A DNA stretch of 5,837 nt from Hyphomicrobiales bacterium (GTDB taxonomy: Bacteria > Pseudomonadota > Alphaproteobacteria > Rhizobiales > S144-23), in the NCBI GenBank assembly GCA_015494375.1, contig WGBL01000396.1, forward strand, positions 1 through 5,837, written 5' to 3'. Positions 1 to 5,837 of the stretch are shown here, one piece after another (the stretch's first letter is position 1; the number at the start of each line of letters is the position of its first letter). A model generated the notes under the pieces. It had not been told where the DNA came from. It saw nothing but the letters and a program-made list of their open reading frames with translations, and ran no database searches. Both the position numbers and the translations under genes were made by a program.

Positions 1-2295
1 ATGATGCAGGCGAGCGAGTTCCACGCCCGCCACCGCCGCGATGAGGGTTTTCAGGAGTGGCTCAAATCGAGCGGGCTGCTGTCCGACTTGCCATCGATCG
101 AGGAGCTGTTGCGGCTCGACATGATGGGGATTAGCGCGATGGGCGTCGGCGTGGAAGATGGCGCGTTGGGTGCTGGTGCGCCGGGCGTGGGCGCGCCCGC
201 TGGAGCTGCGAAGGCGCCAGGCCAAGCACCGGTGCCGGCGCAAGCACCGGTGCACTCCGCGCCAGCACCACCGCCCGCGCCGAAACCGCCCCTGGGCCCC
301 ATCGCCGGGGAATCCGGCGGCGAGTTGCCCGCGGCGGCCCGGGCTGCGGAGCTTGCCGCCGAGCCGAGCATGACGGACACAGCACCCGCGGCCTCTGCGC
401 TGGCTTCAGTCGGCATGGGTGCCAATGCCCAACCCGAGCCCGAAAGCGGCGACGAAACACTTGCGCGCGCCCCAGTGACCGGCTTAAAGAACGCGACGGC
501 CCCGCCATCAGGGCCGGGGGAGGCGGCAGAGGCCGGCCCGCCGGAAACGTCGTCGAGCGACTGGTCGGGCGACTATCTCGCCACCCTCTGGGGCCGCATC
601 ATCGCCCCGCTCACGCCCGTGGGGCCACGCTGCCACGACAGCGCGCGCACGCCCGACAGGACCGAGCAGGCCGCCGGCGACGACCGGGACCAGGTGAGCG
701 CTGAGCACGCCCCGCCTGCGGGCACCACCAGTGCCGACCAGGTGAGCGCCGAGAGCGCCTTACCTGCGGGCGCCACCAGTGCCGACCAGGCGGGTGCACA
801 GACCGCCCCGCCTGCGGGCACCACCAGCGCTCCTGCCCCCAGCCCGGCAAGCCCGCGCGCGCCCTCCCGCGCCCCTAGCGAGCGCGAATCGCACGCGGCG
901 GCGCAAGCCCGCGAACCGCACACCGCCAACGAAGCCCACGGCACCGAAGCGCCCGCACAAGCTCCCGATACGCCGCCGGCGCCGGCCATGGATACGCTCG
1001 GCAACCTGGGCGACGCATTTGCGATCGGCCGGATGCTCGATCACACCGAGGCCCCGGTCACACTGTCCAAAAGCATCCTCCGTCGCCATGCCGCTATGCT
1101 CGGCGGCTCGGGCTCGGGCAAGACCACACTGGCGCTCTGTGTCGTCGAGCAGCTTCTCATGAGCGGCATTCCCGTGGTGCTCATTGACCGCAAGGGCGAC
1201 CTTTGCAGCTACGCCAACCCCGACGTCTGGCGCGCAGAAGCGGGCGAGGATGAGAGCCGCCGCGCGCGCCGTGAGGAGCTCGGCTCGCTCATCGACGTGG
1301 CGATCTACACCCCGGGCCGCACCTCGGGCCGGCCCATCAGCATCACGCTCTTGCCCAACGGCATCGCCGAGTTGCCCGAGCACGAGCAGCAACAGCTCGC
1401 CAATGTCTCGGCCGCCGCCATCGCCGACATGCTACACCTCAAGAACTCGGCCACCCACCAGCGCCAGGGCGGCATTCTTTCGGTGGCGCTCAAGCTGCTC
1501 GGCTCGCACGCCAGCAAAGAGGTGACACTCGCCGACCTCATCTACATGCTCGAGAACGACGACGCCGAGCTCATCGAGCTCACCCAGCGCATGGACCCGA
1601 GCGGCAAGCTGCGGCGCGACCTCATCGCCCAGCTCGACTCGCTGCGCCACCGCAACTGGGCGCTCTTTGAAGGCGGCGGCGAGCCCCTGCGCATGGAGGC
1701 GCTTCTGGGGCTTGGGCCGTTTGCCCGGCCCGGCCGCACGCGGCTTTCGGTCATCTACACGGGCTTTCTTGGTGACAACGAGAATGTGCTCTTCTGGGTG
1801 GCGCAGTTCCTCTCAGAGGCGCACCGCTTCTGCCAGCGCAACCCGGCCGACGATCTCCAGGCGGTCATCCTTTTCGACGAGGCCGACCTCTACATCCCGG
1901 CCAACGCCCGGCCGGCGACGTCTGAGCCCTTGCAGGGGTTGCTCAAGCGCGCGCGCTCGGCGGGCATCGGACTCATATTGGCGACACAAAGCCCGGGCGA
2001 CCTCGACTATCGCTCGCGCGATCAGATCACCTCGTGGTTCATCGGCCGGGTGCGCGAGGATACGGCTCTCAGAAAACTGCGCGCGGCCTTTGCCAGCGAG
2101 AGCGGGCTCGACCCGGCGCGGGTGCTGCCCAATCAGACGGTCGGCGAGTTCCATCTCATCCAGGAGGCCACCGTCAAACCGATGAAGGCGCAACGCTCGC
2201 TGATCCGCGCCGAGCAGGTGCCGTTCGACCGCATCGAGCAACTGGCGCGCGAGACGCGCGGCCAGGACAGCGCCCAGCTCAAGCTTCAGTTCTAG
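1..2295 (+). CDS. HerA/FtsK-like P-loop ATPase with long disordered N-terminus (5' end may lie outside the window)
   Basis: Predicted ATP-binding motor protein of the HerA/DUF87 branch of the HerA-FtsK superfamily. The ATPase core covers about residues 335-764: Walker A GGSGSGKT (368-375), a strand with the DRKGDL signature just after it, a segment reading IYTPGRTSGRPI as in standalone bacterial HerA-like ATPases, Walker B ILFDEAD (623-629, D626/E627), and the sensor-like stretch ILATQSPGDLDY (659-670) followed by WFIGR. These are the expected elements in the expected order, so the core looks intact. Residues ~45-330 are Ala/Pro/Gly-rich, probably disordered, and interrupted by one ordered-looking island (about 187-206, WSGDYLATLWGRI). 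I see no HAS-barrel, nuclease domain, signal peptide or membrane segment. The frame is open to the left edge, so ATG at 1 or 4 may not be the true start. The substrate is unknown, and no nurA-like partner is present here. The family assignment is firm; the function is not. Confidence 0.85.
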   Translation: MMQASEFHARHRRDEGFQEWLKSSGLLSDLPSIEELLRLDMMGISAMGVGVEDGALGAGAPGVGAPAGAAKAPGQAPVPAQAPVHSAPAPPPAPKPPLGPIAGESGGELPAAARAAELAAEPSMTDTAPAASALASVGMGANAQPEPESGDETLARAPVTGLKNATAPPSGPGEAAEAGPPETSSSDWSGDYLATLWGRIIAPLTPVGPRCHDSARTPDRTEQAAGDDRDQVSAEHAPPAGTTSADQVSAESALPAGATSADQAGAQTAPPAGTTSAPAPSPASPRAPSRAPSERESHAAAQAREPHTANEAHGTEAPAQAPDTPPAPAMDTLGNLGDAFAIGRMLDHTEAPVTLSKSILRRHAAMLGGSGSGKTTLALCVVEQLLMSGIPVVLIDRKGDLCSYANPDVWRAEAGEDESRRARREELGSLIDVAIYTPGRTSGRPISITLLPNGIAELPEHEQQQLANVSAAAIADMLHLKNSATHQRQGGILSVALKLLGSHASKEVTLADLIYMLENDDAELIELTQRMDPSGKLRRDLIAQLDSLRHRNWALFEGGGEPLRMEALLGLGPFARPGRTRLSVIYTGFLGDNENVLFWVAQFLSEAHRFCQRNPADDLQAVILFDEADLYIPANARPATSEPLQGLLKRARSAGIGLILATQSPGDLDYRSRDQITSWFIGRVREDTALRKLRAAFASESGLDPARVLPNQTVGEFHLIQEATVKPMKAQRSLIRAEQVPFDRIEQLARETRGQDSAQLKLQF
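223..253 (+). repeat. Short in-frame direct repeat in the Ala/Pro linker
   Basis: The 13-nt sequence caagcaccggtgc occurs at 223-235 and again at 241-253, an 18-nt period. It gives QAPVP followed by QAPVH in the ATPase linker. This is a second, smaller sign of repeat expansion in the low-complexity part of the gene. Confidence 0.7.
688..831 (+). repeat. Three tandem 48-nt repeats encoding a 16-residue motif
   Basis: Three in-frame copies at 688-735, 736-783 and 784-831 encode residues 230-245, 246-261 and 262-277 of the HerA-like ATPase. The peptide units are DQVSAEHAPPAGTTSA, DQVSAESALPAGATSA and DQAGAQTAPPAGTTSA. The copies differ by a few substitutions and have no length change, so the reading frame is kept. 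They lie in the disordered linker upstream of the ATPase core. Copy number may vary between strains by slippage or recombination; that is an inference. Confidence 0.9.
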
Positions 2296-2463
2296 AGCTC
2301 TGGTGACGAACCGTCGAGACAACCTGACCAGCTGTGGCAATGACCGACAAGACGCCTGATGAGAGCTCTCACAGAACGACTTGACCATCTGATAAGAGGA
2401 AAAGGGCCTCACCCAAGCGGTCGGATTTTCTGCGCGGCGCTCACAGCCAGCGCATGAGGCGCA
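2296..2463. other. Gap between two convergent genes, with a 12-nt palindrome
   Basis: These 168 nt separate the stop codons of the rightward ATPase gene and the leftward DUF2865 gene. No coding potential distinct from the neighbours is evident. The perfect palindrome TGAGAGCTCTCA lies at 2360-2371, and a related AGAGCTCT overlaps the ATPase stop codon at 2294-2301. A weak stem of GAGG (2396-2399) with CCTC (2407-2410) is also present. None has a following T-run on either strand, so I do not call an intrinsic terminator. Termination may use Rho or a structure I cannot recognise. Confidence 0.5.
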
Positions 2464-3867
2464 TCAACGATCGGAGACCGCGTTAAACAGCTGGCGCCGC
2501 CAACCTCTGCTCCTGTGATAGCTCGAGCGCCGCCTGTAGGTGCGGCGCATGGTCCGCTGTCGCACCCGCGCCCTCGGCGTCGCCGTCAGGCGCATGGGGG
2601 TCCAATCCCTGCGCCAGCCACGCCTTATGGTCCTTGTTGCAGGCCTGCGTCTCTCCGGCCTTCGAGCGCCTGGGCGGCGGAGCGCTTTCTCGCCCGGCCG
2701 AATGACCCTTCCCCTCGTGGCAAACAGACCAGCCTGGCCCTGCTCGACCACCATACGCGTGGCGCTGTTGGAAGCGCCGGAGCTGAGCCCATAATAGCCT
2801 CGGCGAACAACCTGGAGCTGTGTTCTGGCGCGGCTCTTGCGCGCGCGCGCAAAACGCCGCTTGCGGCGTACTTTGCGCAGACGTTTTGCGATCAGCCGCG
2901 CATAGCGCCGTTTGGCCCGGCGCACCTTGCGATCAAGGCGTGCCAGATAGCGCTTGAGCTTTTTCTTTTTCTTTAGCTCGGCGTATTTGCGATGACGCGC
3001 GCGCTCGGCCTCCTCCCAGGGGTTGGGACGGCAACGGCAACTTGCCACATACTCCCGCTGATAGCGCCAGGCGTTGATCAGGCGGCTGTAGGGCCGGCCC
3101 CGGAGGTCGAACATGTCAACGGGATCAATCTCCGAGTTTGGATAATAGAAAAGCCGCGCGGGCGCTGCACAACTCGCGCGGCATGTGTATTCGTCACCGG
3201 CCAGATCCTTCTCATCCGCCGATTGGCTGACGGGCCAGAAAAAGCCGTCGCAAAGGCGCACGCAAACGGTCCGATATCCGCCATCACCATAGCTCGGCTC
3301 CTCGGACTTGTTGGCCCGTCCCCCATCGATCGGTGGGCGGGAGACGGTGCCCGGTATGGGCGAGAAAAACGTTGCTGGCTGCCTGGTTGTAAGAAGGCCG
3401 CTGCGAGGCACCGAGCCAAGCGTGCGGGCCGCATTCTGCACCGGCGCTTTCCTTGGCCCCCGCGTTGCCGCCTGCGAGGCCGCCCCCGTTTGCGGCCGCG
3501 GTGCCGCCCGGGCGCGCCGCTTCTTGCGCCGCTTGCGCCAGAACGACTCGCTGTTGATGGCGAAAAAGCCATCCTCCACCCCTTGCAACAGAATGACGCC
3601 CGACCGGTAGGCGTCACCGGCCGTGCGTTGCTCGCGCGGCCCATGGCGGCGGCCGTCCTCAGCCGAGATTGGACCCGCTCTCGCGACCAACCTTGCGCCC
3701 GAGGTGTCGTAGCTTTGATTGTAGCTCTCATAACGCACCTTCTCAGTGGCGACGAGAAGGCCCATGGGAAGAGCCAGCAACAGTATGACCAGCGTGATTT
3801 GAGAGAACCGTTCAGCGAGCCCGCCCCACCATTGCGGTGGCTGCCATCCCCCGAAGAACCCTGACAT
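2464..3867 (-). CDS. DUF2865 family membrane-anchored protein with an Arg/Lys-rich C-terminal tail
   Basis: A 467-residue protein of unknown function. Residues ~22-40 form one hydrophobic segment (ITLVILLLALPMGLLVA), probably a signal anchor. A variable linker follows, then the DUF2865 domain at about 198-280: VCVRLCDGFFWPVS (201-214), cysteines at 202, 206, 229, 233, 277 and 279, ARLFYY (237-242), GRPY (257-260) and the closing CRCRP. The regular cysteines suggest disulfides or metal binding in the periplasm (inference). From residue 289 the protein becomes very basic: 34 of residues 289-352 are Lys or Arg, and Arg-rich stretches continue to the C-terminus. The frame stays open to 4293, but that part lies over the dehydrogenase gene, so I start at ATG 3867. 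A GGAGG lies only one base before this ATG, which is too close; GTG 45 nt upstream is an alternative start. The family call is secure. Confidence 0.88.
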   Translation of the reverse strand: MSGFFGGWQPPQWWGGLAERFSQITLVILLLALPMGLLVATEKVRYESYNQSYDTSGARLVARAGPISAEDGRRHGPREQRTAGDAYRSGVILLQGVEDGFFAINSESFWRKRRKKRRARAAPRPQTGAASQAATRGPRKAPVQNAARTLGSVPRSGLLTTRQPATFFSPIPGTVSRPPIDGGRANKSEEPSYGDGGYRTVCVRLCDGFFWPVSQSADEKDLAGDEYTCRASCAAPARLFYYPNSEIDPVDMFDLRGRPYSRLINAWRYQREYVASCRCRPNPWEEAERARHRKYAELKKKKKLKRYLARLDRKVRRAKRRYARLIAKRLRKVRRKRRFARARKSRARTQLQVVRRGYYGLSSGASNSATRMVVEQGQAGLFATRGRVIRPGEKALRRPGARRPERRRPATRTIRRGWRRDWTPMRLTATPRARVRQRTMRRTYRRRSSYHRSRGWRRQLFNAVSDR

Positions 3868-3903
3868 GCCTCCAGCCCCGTACGCTCCACTTAAGATGTC
3901 TCG

Positions 3904-3922
3904 GTGCCCCACCAGTGGGCAC
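3904..3922. promoter_or_regulatory. Near-perfect inverted repeat in the leader of the DUF2865 gene
   Basis: On the plus strand GTGCCCCAC (3904-3912), a 2-nt centre and GTGGGCAC (3915-3922) form an 8-bp stem with one bulged C. It lies about 37-55 nt upstream of the start at 3867. It could be an operator or an mRNA hairpin near the ribosome binding region. There is no T-run after it in the minus direction (toward the gene), so it is not an intrinsic terminator. I do not recognise it as a known regulator site. The structure is seen in the sequence; the role is inferred. Confidence 0.35.
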
Positions 3923-4050
3923 GTTAAACGGTTGCATTGCCAAGGCCAAGCCAAGATTTCGTCACAAGGCCGCCTAAAAACTGTTTCGTCGGAACTATGA
4001 TTAACTTCCTCTGTTGAGGCGCTGGCTGGTGTCTTGCGAGGTCGATAATG

Positions 4051-4074
4051 GCCGCCCAGCCGGCCGCGGGCGGC
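4051..4074 (-). terminator. GC-rich hairpin just after the dehydrogenase gene; possible terminator
   Basis: GCCGCCC (4051-4057) and GGGCGGC (4068-4074) form a perfect 7-bp stem around a 10-nt loop that itself contains CGGCCG. It begins 4 nt after the stop codon of the short-chain dehydrogenase, read leftward. The usual U-tract is missing: the sequence that follows in the minus direction is CATTATCG. It may end transcription together with Rho or protect the 3' end of the message. It supports the view that the DUF2865 gene has its own promoter. Confidence 0.4.
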
Positions 4075-4078
4075 TCCC

Positions 4079-4864
4079 TCAGCCGGCGGCCAGCCGCACG
4101 GCCCCATCGAGGCGAATGTGCGCGCCATTGAGCATCCCGTTCTCGCAGATATGGCGCACGAGGGCGGCAAACTCGCTCGGCTTGCCGAGGCGTGAGGGGA
4201 AGGGGACGGAGGCGGCGAGGGCCTCGCGTATGTCGTCGGGCAAGCCATCGAACATCGGCGTGTCGAAGAGCCCAGGCAGGATCGTGACGACACGAATGCC
4301 AGCGGGCGCCAGATCGCGCGCCAGCGGCAATGTCATGGCCAGCACACCGCCCTTCGAAGCAGCATAGGCGACCTGGCCCACCTGGCCCTCCACGGCCGCC
4401 ACCGACGAGGTCGCGACAATGACGCCGCGCTCGCCGTCCTCGTTGATGGGATCGAGCGCCATCATGGCCGCCGCCGCTCGCGATGTGATGGCGAAGGTGC
4501 CCACCAGATTGATGTCGATGACGCGGCGGAACGAGGCGAGATCGTGAGGCTCGAGGGCGCCCGTCTCGCGGTCACGCCGCACGGTGCGCCTGCCGACAGC
4601 AATCCCGGCGCAATTGACGAGAATGCGCGCACTGCCATGGGCCTCGCGCGCCGCCTCGAGCGCGGACTCGATGCTGGCCTCGTCCGTCACGTCGCAGCGA
4701 CAGAAAATCCCGCCGATCTCGCTCGCAAGGGTGCGGCCCGCATCCTCGTTGATATCAAAGACGGCAACCCGCACACCGGCCCGCGCCAGCTCCCTGGCGC
4801 TCGCGGCGCCAAGCCCCGAGGCGCCGCCGGTGACGATGGCCGAAAGGGTCTTGTCCAGTTGCAT
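4079..4864 (-). CDS. HSD10-like 3-hydroxyacyl-CoA dehydrogenase (short-chain dehydrogenase/reductase)
   Basis: A 261-residue classical SDR, full length for the family. Visible motifs: the TGGASGLG cofactor loop (12-19), Asp37 at the end of the second strand, which favours NAD over NADP, CDV (57-59), NCAG (84-87), Asn119, and the catalytic Ser154, Tyr167 and Lys171 in YAASK. The C-terminal part, with PGLFDTPM, VPFPSRLGKPSEFA and LNGAHIRLDGA, matches type II 3-hydroxyacyl-CoA dehydrogenases (HSD17B10 group), which oxidise 3-hydroxyacyl-CoA in fatty acid beta-oxidation and 2-methyl-3-hydroxybutyryl-CoA in isoleucine breakdown. The true substrate here is inferred; other hydroxyacyl or steroid substrates are possible. 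The protein should be cytosolic. I chose ATG 4864 because a good AGGAG lies 7 nt upstream and the Rossmann fold starts at once; the frame opens 25 codons further upstream, but that extension has no SDR character. Confidence 0.93.
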   Translation of the reverse strand: MQLDKTLSAIVTGGASGLGAASARELARAGVRVAVFDINEDAGRTLASEIGGIFCRCDVTDEASIESALEAAREAHGSARILVNCAGIAVGRRTVRRDRETGALEPHDLASFRRVIDINLVGTFAITSRAAAAMMALDPINEDGERGVIVATSSVAAVEGQVGQVAYAASKGGVLAMTLPLARDLAPAGIRVVTILPGLFDTPMFDGLPDDIREALAASVPFPSRLGKPSEFAALVRHICENGMLNGAHIRLDGAVRLAAG

Positions 4865-4871
4865 GCCTCTG

Positions 4872-4878
4872 CTCCTTT
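4872..4878 (-). promoter_or_regulatory. Ribosome binding site of the HSD10-like dehydrogenase
   Basis: AAAGGAG on the minus strand ends 7 nt before ATG 4864. It is the clearest Shine-Dalgarno sequence in the window and decides the start of the dehydrogenase against the upstream in-frame ATG at 4939. Confidence 0.8.
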
Positions 4879-5054
4879 TGTCTTGGTTATCTTGATCCCG
4901 CCGGGCGCCGCCATCTTCGCGCTCATCCGCTTGTGCCAAGCGCCAGACCCGTCGTAAAGCCGGCTGTCAAGACGACTGCCACACCATTCACCATTGGGCC
5001 CGAGACAGCGACATTCGGCCCGAGAGACATGTTAGCGGCCGAGTAGAAGATCGG

Positions 5055-5081
5055 CCACGCGCGCGCCCAGCCACGCGCGCG
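5055..5081. repeat. Direct repeat CCACGCGCGCG, two copies
   Basis: The 11-nt sequence CCACGCGCGCG occurs at 5055-5065 and 5071-5081, a 16-nt period, in the gap downstream of apaG. The alternating CG runs may simply reflect high GC content, but the flanking CCA is repeated too. No function is assigned. Confidence 0.5.
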
Positions 5082-5140
5082 AAGGTGTGAAGAACCTCCG
5101 CCCCCCATAGTGACGGATCGCAAGGGGCCAGACGGCCTGA

Positions 5141-5539
5141 TCAATTGACGCGCTCGGTTCGCTCGGGCAGGTCGAGCGAAAAGGCGGGCACTTCGATCTC
5201 GAATGTCTCGCCATCCTCACCACGCATGCGATAGCTGCCCGACATGATGCCCGATGGCGTCGAAAGCGGCACCCCGCTCGTGTAGGTAAAGCTGTCGCCC
5301 GGCTCGATGAGCGGCTGCTCGCCGACAACGCCCGCGCCGCGCACCTCCTGCAAACGCCCGAGACCGTCGACAATGCGCCAATGGCGGGCGAGCAATTGCG
5401 CCGGATGGGGCGAATGGTTGGTGATGGTAATGGTGTAGGCCCAAAGGTAGTGATCCTCCTCGGGTGCGGACTGATGCTCGAGATAGAGCGGCTCGACCCG
5501 AACCTCGAAGCCGCGGGTGGTTGCTTTATACATGGCCAT
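5141..5539 (-). CDS. apaG: ApaG family protein
   Basis: A 132-residue ApaG protein (PF04379), a small fibronectin type III-like beta-sandwich protein. Family signatures run the full length: an early RGFEVRVEP strand, then ITITNHS, RHWRIVDGLGR, the hallmark GVVGEQP followed by LIEPGDSFTYTSG, TPSGIMSGSYRM, and the C-terminal IEVPAFSLDLP. The family was linked to cobalt/magnesium resistance in enterobacteria, but its biochemical role is not settled; related domains occur in some F-box proteins. No catalytic site is expected. Three starts are close together: GTG 5545, ATG 5539 and ATG 5533. I chose 5539 because GGAG (5548-5545) lies 5 nt before it, whereas the GTG would overlap that GGAG. ATG 5533, which gives MYKATTRG, is the start most relatives would suggest and remains possible. 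No partner gene adjoins it here. Confidence 0.95.
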   Translation of the reverse strand: MAMYKATTRGFEVRVEPLYLEHQSAPEEDHYLWAYTITITNHSPHPAQLLARHWRIVDGLGRLQEVRGAGVVGEQPLIEPGDSFTYTSGVPLSTPSGIMSGSYRMRGEDGETFEIEVPAFSLDLPERTERVN

Positions 5540-5544
5540 CGGCA

Positions 5545-5548
5545 CTCC
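5545..5548 (-). promoter_or_regulatory. Likely ribosome binding site of apaG
   Basis: GGAG on the minus strand, 5 nt before ATG 5539 and 11 nt before ATG 5533. It overlaps the possible GTG start at 5545, which argues against that start. Confidence 0.5.
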
Positions 5549-5583
5549 GGCGCAGTGATCGTTGAACCTTGTCTCCGATTGCG

Positions 5584-5612
5584 AAAATCGCCGGTTGACA
5601 GCGACACTTCAA
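5584..5612 (-). promoter_or_regulatory. Weak candidate sigma-70 promoter for apaG
   Basis: On the minus strand TTGAAG (5612 to 5607) matches the -35 consensus at 4 of 6 bases. GATTTT (5589 to 5584), 17 nt downstream, matches the -10 at 3 of 6. The spacing and the position ~45 nt before apaG are right, but the match is poor and several alternatives are similar. Treat it as a guess. Confidence 0.2.
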
Positions 5613-5837
5613 GGCTTTTTCGCACTCTGTTAGAAGGGCAACGGGAGATGGCCAGTGGGCGCCCCACTACTGTCCGGTAGATTTTTCTGGACATGGCGCA
5701 TGGAATTGATTCTGCTCCGTTACCAGATGGCTCGTGCATTCGGGACACGGTACGGTGCAACGTTGAGCCGCGATTGGTTGGTCCCTGCACCAGTCAATTT
5801 TATTCCCCCCTCCCCCTCGAGGGGGAGGGTCGGGGAG
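5613..5837. other. Non-coding right end upstream of apaG, possible mobile-element remnant
   Basis: No frame in this stretch gives a recognisable protein. Two inverted repeats lie close together: GTGGG-CGC-CCCAC (5655-5667) and TGTCC (5671-5675) pairing with GGACA (5689-5693) across a 13-nt T-rich loop. A sequence beginning TGTCCGGT resembles the ends of some insertion sequences, but I cannot name a family and no transposase is visible. The base composition from about 5670 to 5805 is less GC-rich than in the genes. The stretch ends in a palindromic repeat at the right edge. Confidence 0.35.
5808..5829. repeat. 22-nt perfect palindrome, REP-like intergenic repeat
   Basis: CCCTCCCCCT, centred on CTCGAG, and its exact complement form a 22-nt perfect palindrome, followed by GTCGGGGAG at the right edge. 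Sequences of this kind (a CCCTCCCCC arm, a TCGA or TTGA centre, then GGGGGAGGGTCGGGG) recur between genes in many alphaproteobacterial genomes. The repeat probably continues beyond the window. It could also act as a hairpin at the end of a neighbouring transcript. Confidence 0.6.

Larger units (their letters stand above)
4865..5140. other. 276-nt gap between apaG and the dehydrogenase, no convincing gene
   Basis: Apart from the ribosome binding site at its left end, this stretch holds no gene I can support. On the minus strand a TTG overlaps the apaG stop codon and opens 73 codons ending at 4923; its last ~35 codons (from ATG 5030) are rich in hydrophobic residues, but no ribosome binding site is visible. 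A perfect TTGACA on the minus strand (4970 to 4965) could be a -35 box for the dehydrogenase, yet the sequence 17 nt downstream, TCTGGC, is a poor -10. A short hairpin GGCC-AGAC-GGCC (5126-5137) just after apaG lacks a T-run. Confidence 0.4.

Noticed and set aside
688..831. Tandem repeats as a CRISPR array
   Set aside because: The units are contiguous with no spacers, and they keep the reading frame inside a protein-coding gene.
1813..2412. 199-codon minus-strand frame opposite the ATPase C-terminus
   Set aside because: It is antisense to conserved ATPase motifs, including Walker B, and lacks any recognisable family.
2992..3864. 290-codon open frame on the plus strand opposite the DUF2865 gene
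   Set aside because: It is antisense to a gene with clear family motifs, has no recognisable domain, and is explained by scarcity of stops in high-GC sequence.
3868..4293. N-terminal extension of the DUF2865 reading frame by 142 codons
   Set aside because: It runs across the end of the dehydrogenase gene in another frame, is Ser/Pro/Arg-rich as antiphase GC-rich sequence usually is, and would bury the membrane segment that otherwise begins near residue 22.
4865..4939. 25-codon upstream extension of the dehydrogenase to ATG 4939
   Set aside because: The extension is charged and low in complexity, while a good AGGAG sits 7 nt before ATG 4864, where the Rossmann fold begins.
5595..5600. Perfect TTGACA on the plus strand as a rightward promoter
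   Set aside because: The sequence 17 nt downstream (TTTCGC) is not a -10 element, and no plus-strand gene follows in the window.
5032..5790. 252-codon minus-strand frame covering apaG in another phase
   Set aside because: apaG is certain in its own frame. The remainder has no known domain, no ribosome binding site and Arg/Ser-rich composition.

Overview
The window is GC-rich throughout, with strong G/C bias at third codon positions. Its gene content suggests an alphaproteobacterium, most likely of the Hyphomicrobiales (Rhizobiales). The best lineage marker is a DUF2865 protein, a family I know mainly from that order. An ApaG protein and an HSD10-type short-chain dehydrogenase fit the same assignment. 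No species can be named from the sequence alone.

Layout from left to right. Positions 1-2295 (+) hold a HerA/FtsK-like P-loop ATPase. Its first ~330 residues are a low-complexity Ala/Pro-rich region with a three-copy 16-residue repeat. A 168-nt gap (2296-2463) separates it from a convergent gene. Positions 2464-3867 (-) encode a membrane-anchored DUF2865 protein with a long Arg/Lys-rich C-terminal tail. Upstream of that gene lie a near-palindromic hairpin (3904-3922) and a GC-rich hairpin just after the next gene (4051-4074). Positions 4079-4864 (-) encode an HSD10-like 3-hydroxyacyl-CoA dehydrogenase with a clear ribosome binding site. A 276-nt stretch (4865-5140) has no convincing gene. Positions 5141-5539 (-) encode ApaG. 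The last ~300 nt (5540-5837) are non-coding, with an inverted repeat resembling a mobile-element end and a 22-nt perfect palindrome of the REP type at the right edge.

The three minus-strand genes face the same way. The spacings (211 and 276 nt, with a hairpin in one gap) argue for separate transcription units rather than a tight operon. The HerA-like gene points toward them. No shared pathway is evident: the set looks like a DNA-associated or motor ATPase, an envelope protein, fatty acid or branched-chain amino acid oxidation, and an ApaG-type protein that happen to be neighbours. I see no CRISPR array, tRNA, rRNA, complete insertion sequence or recognisable defence operon. The least ordinary items are the repeat-bearing linker of the ATPase and the highly basic tail of the DUF2865 protein.
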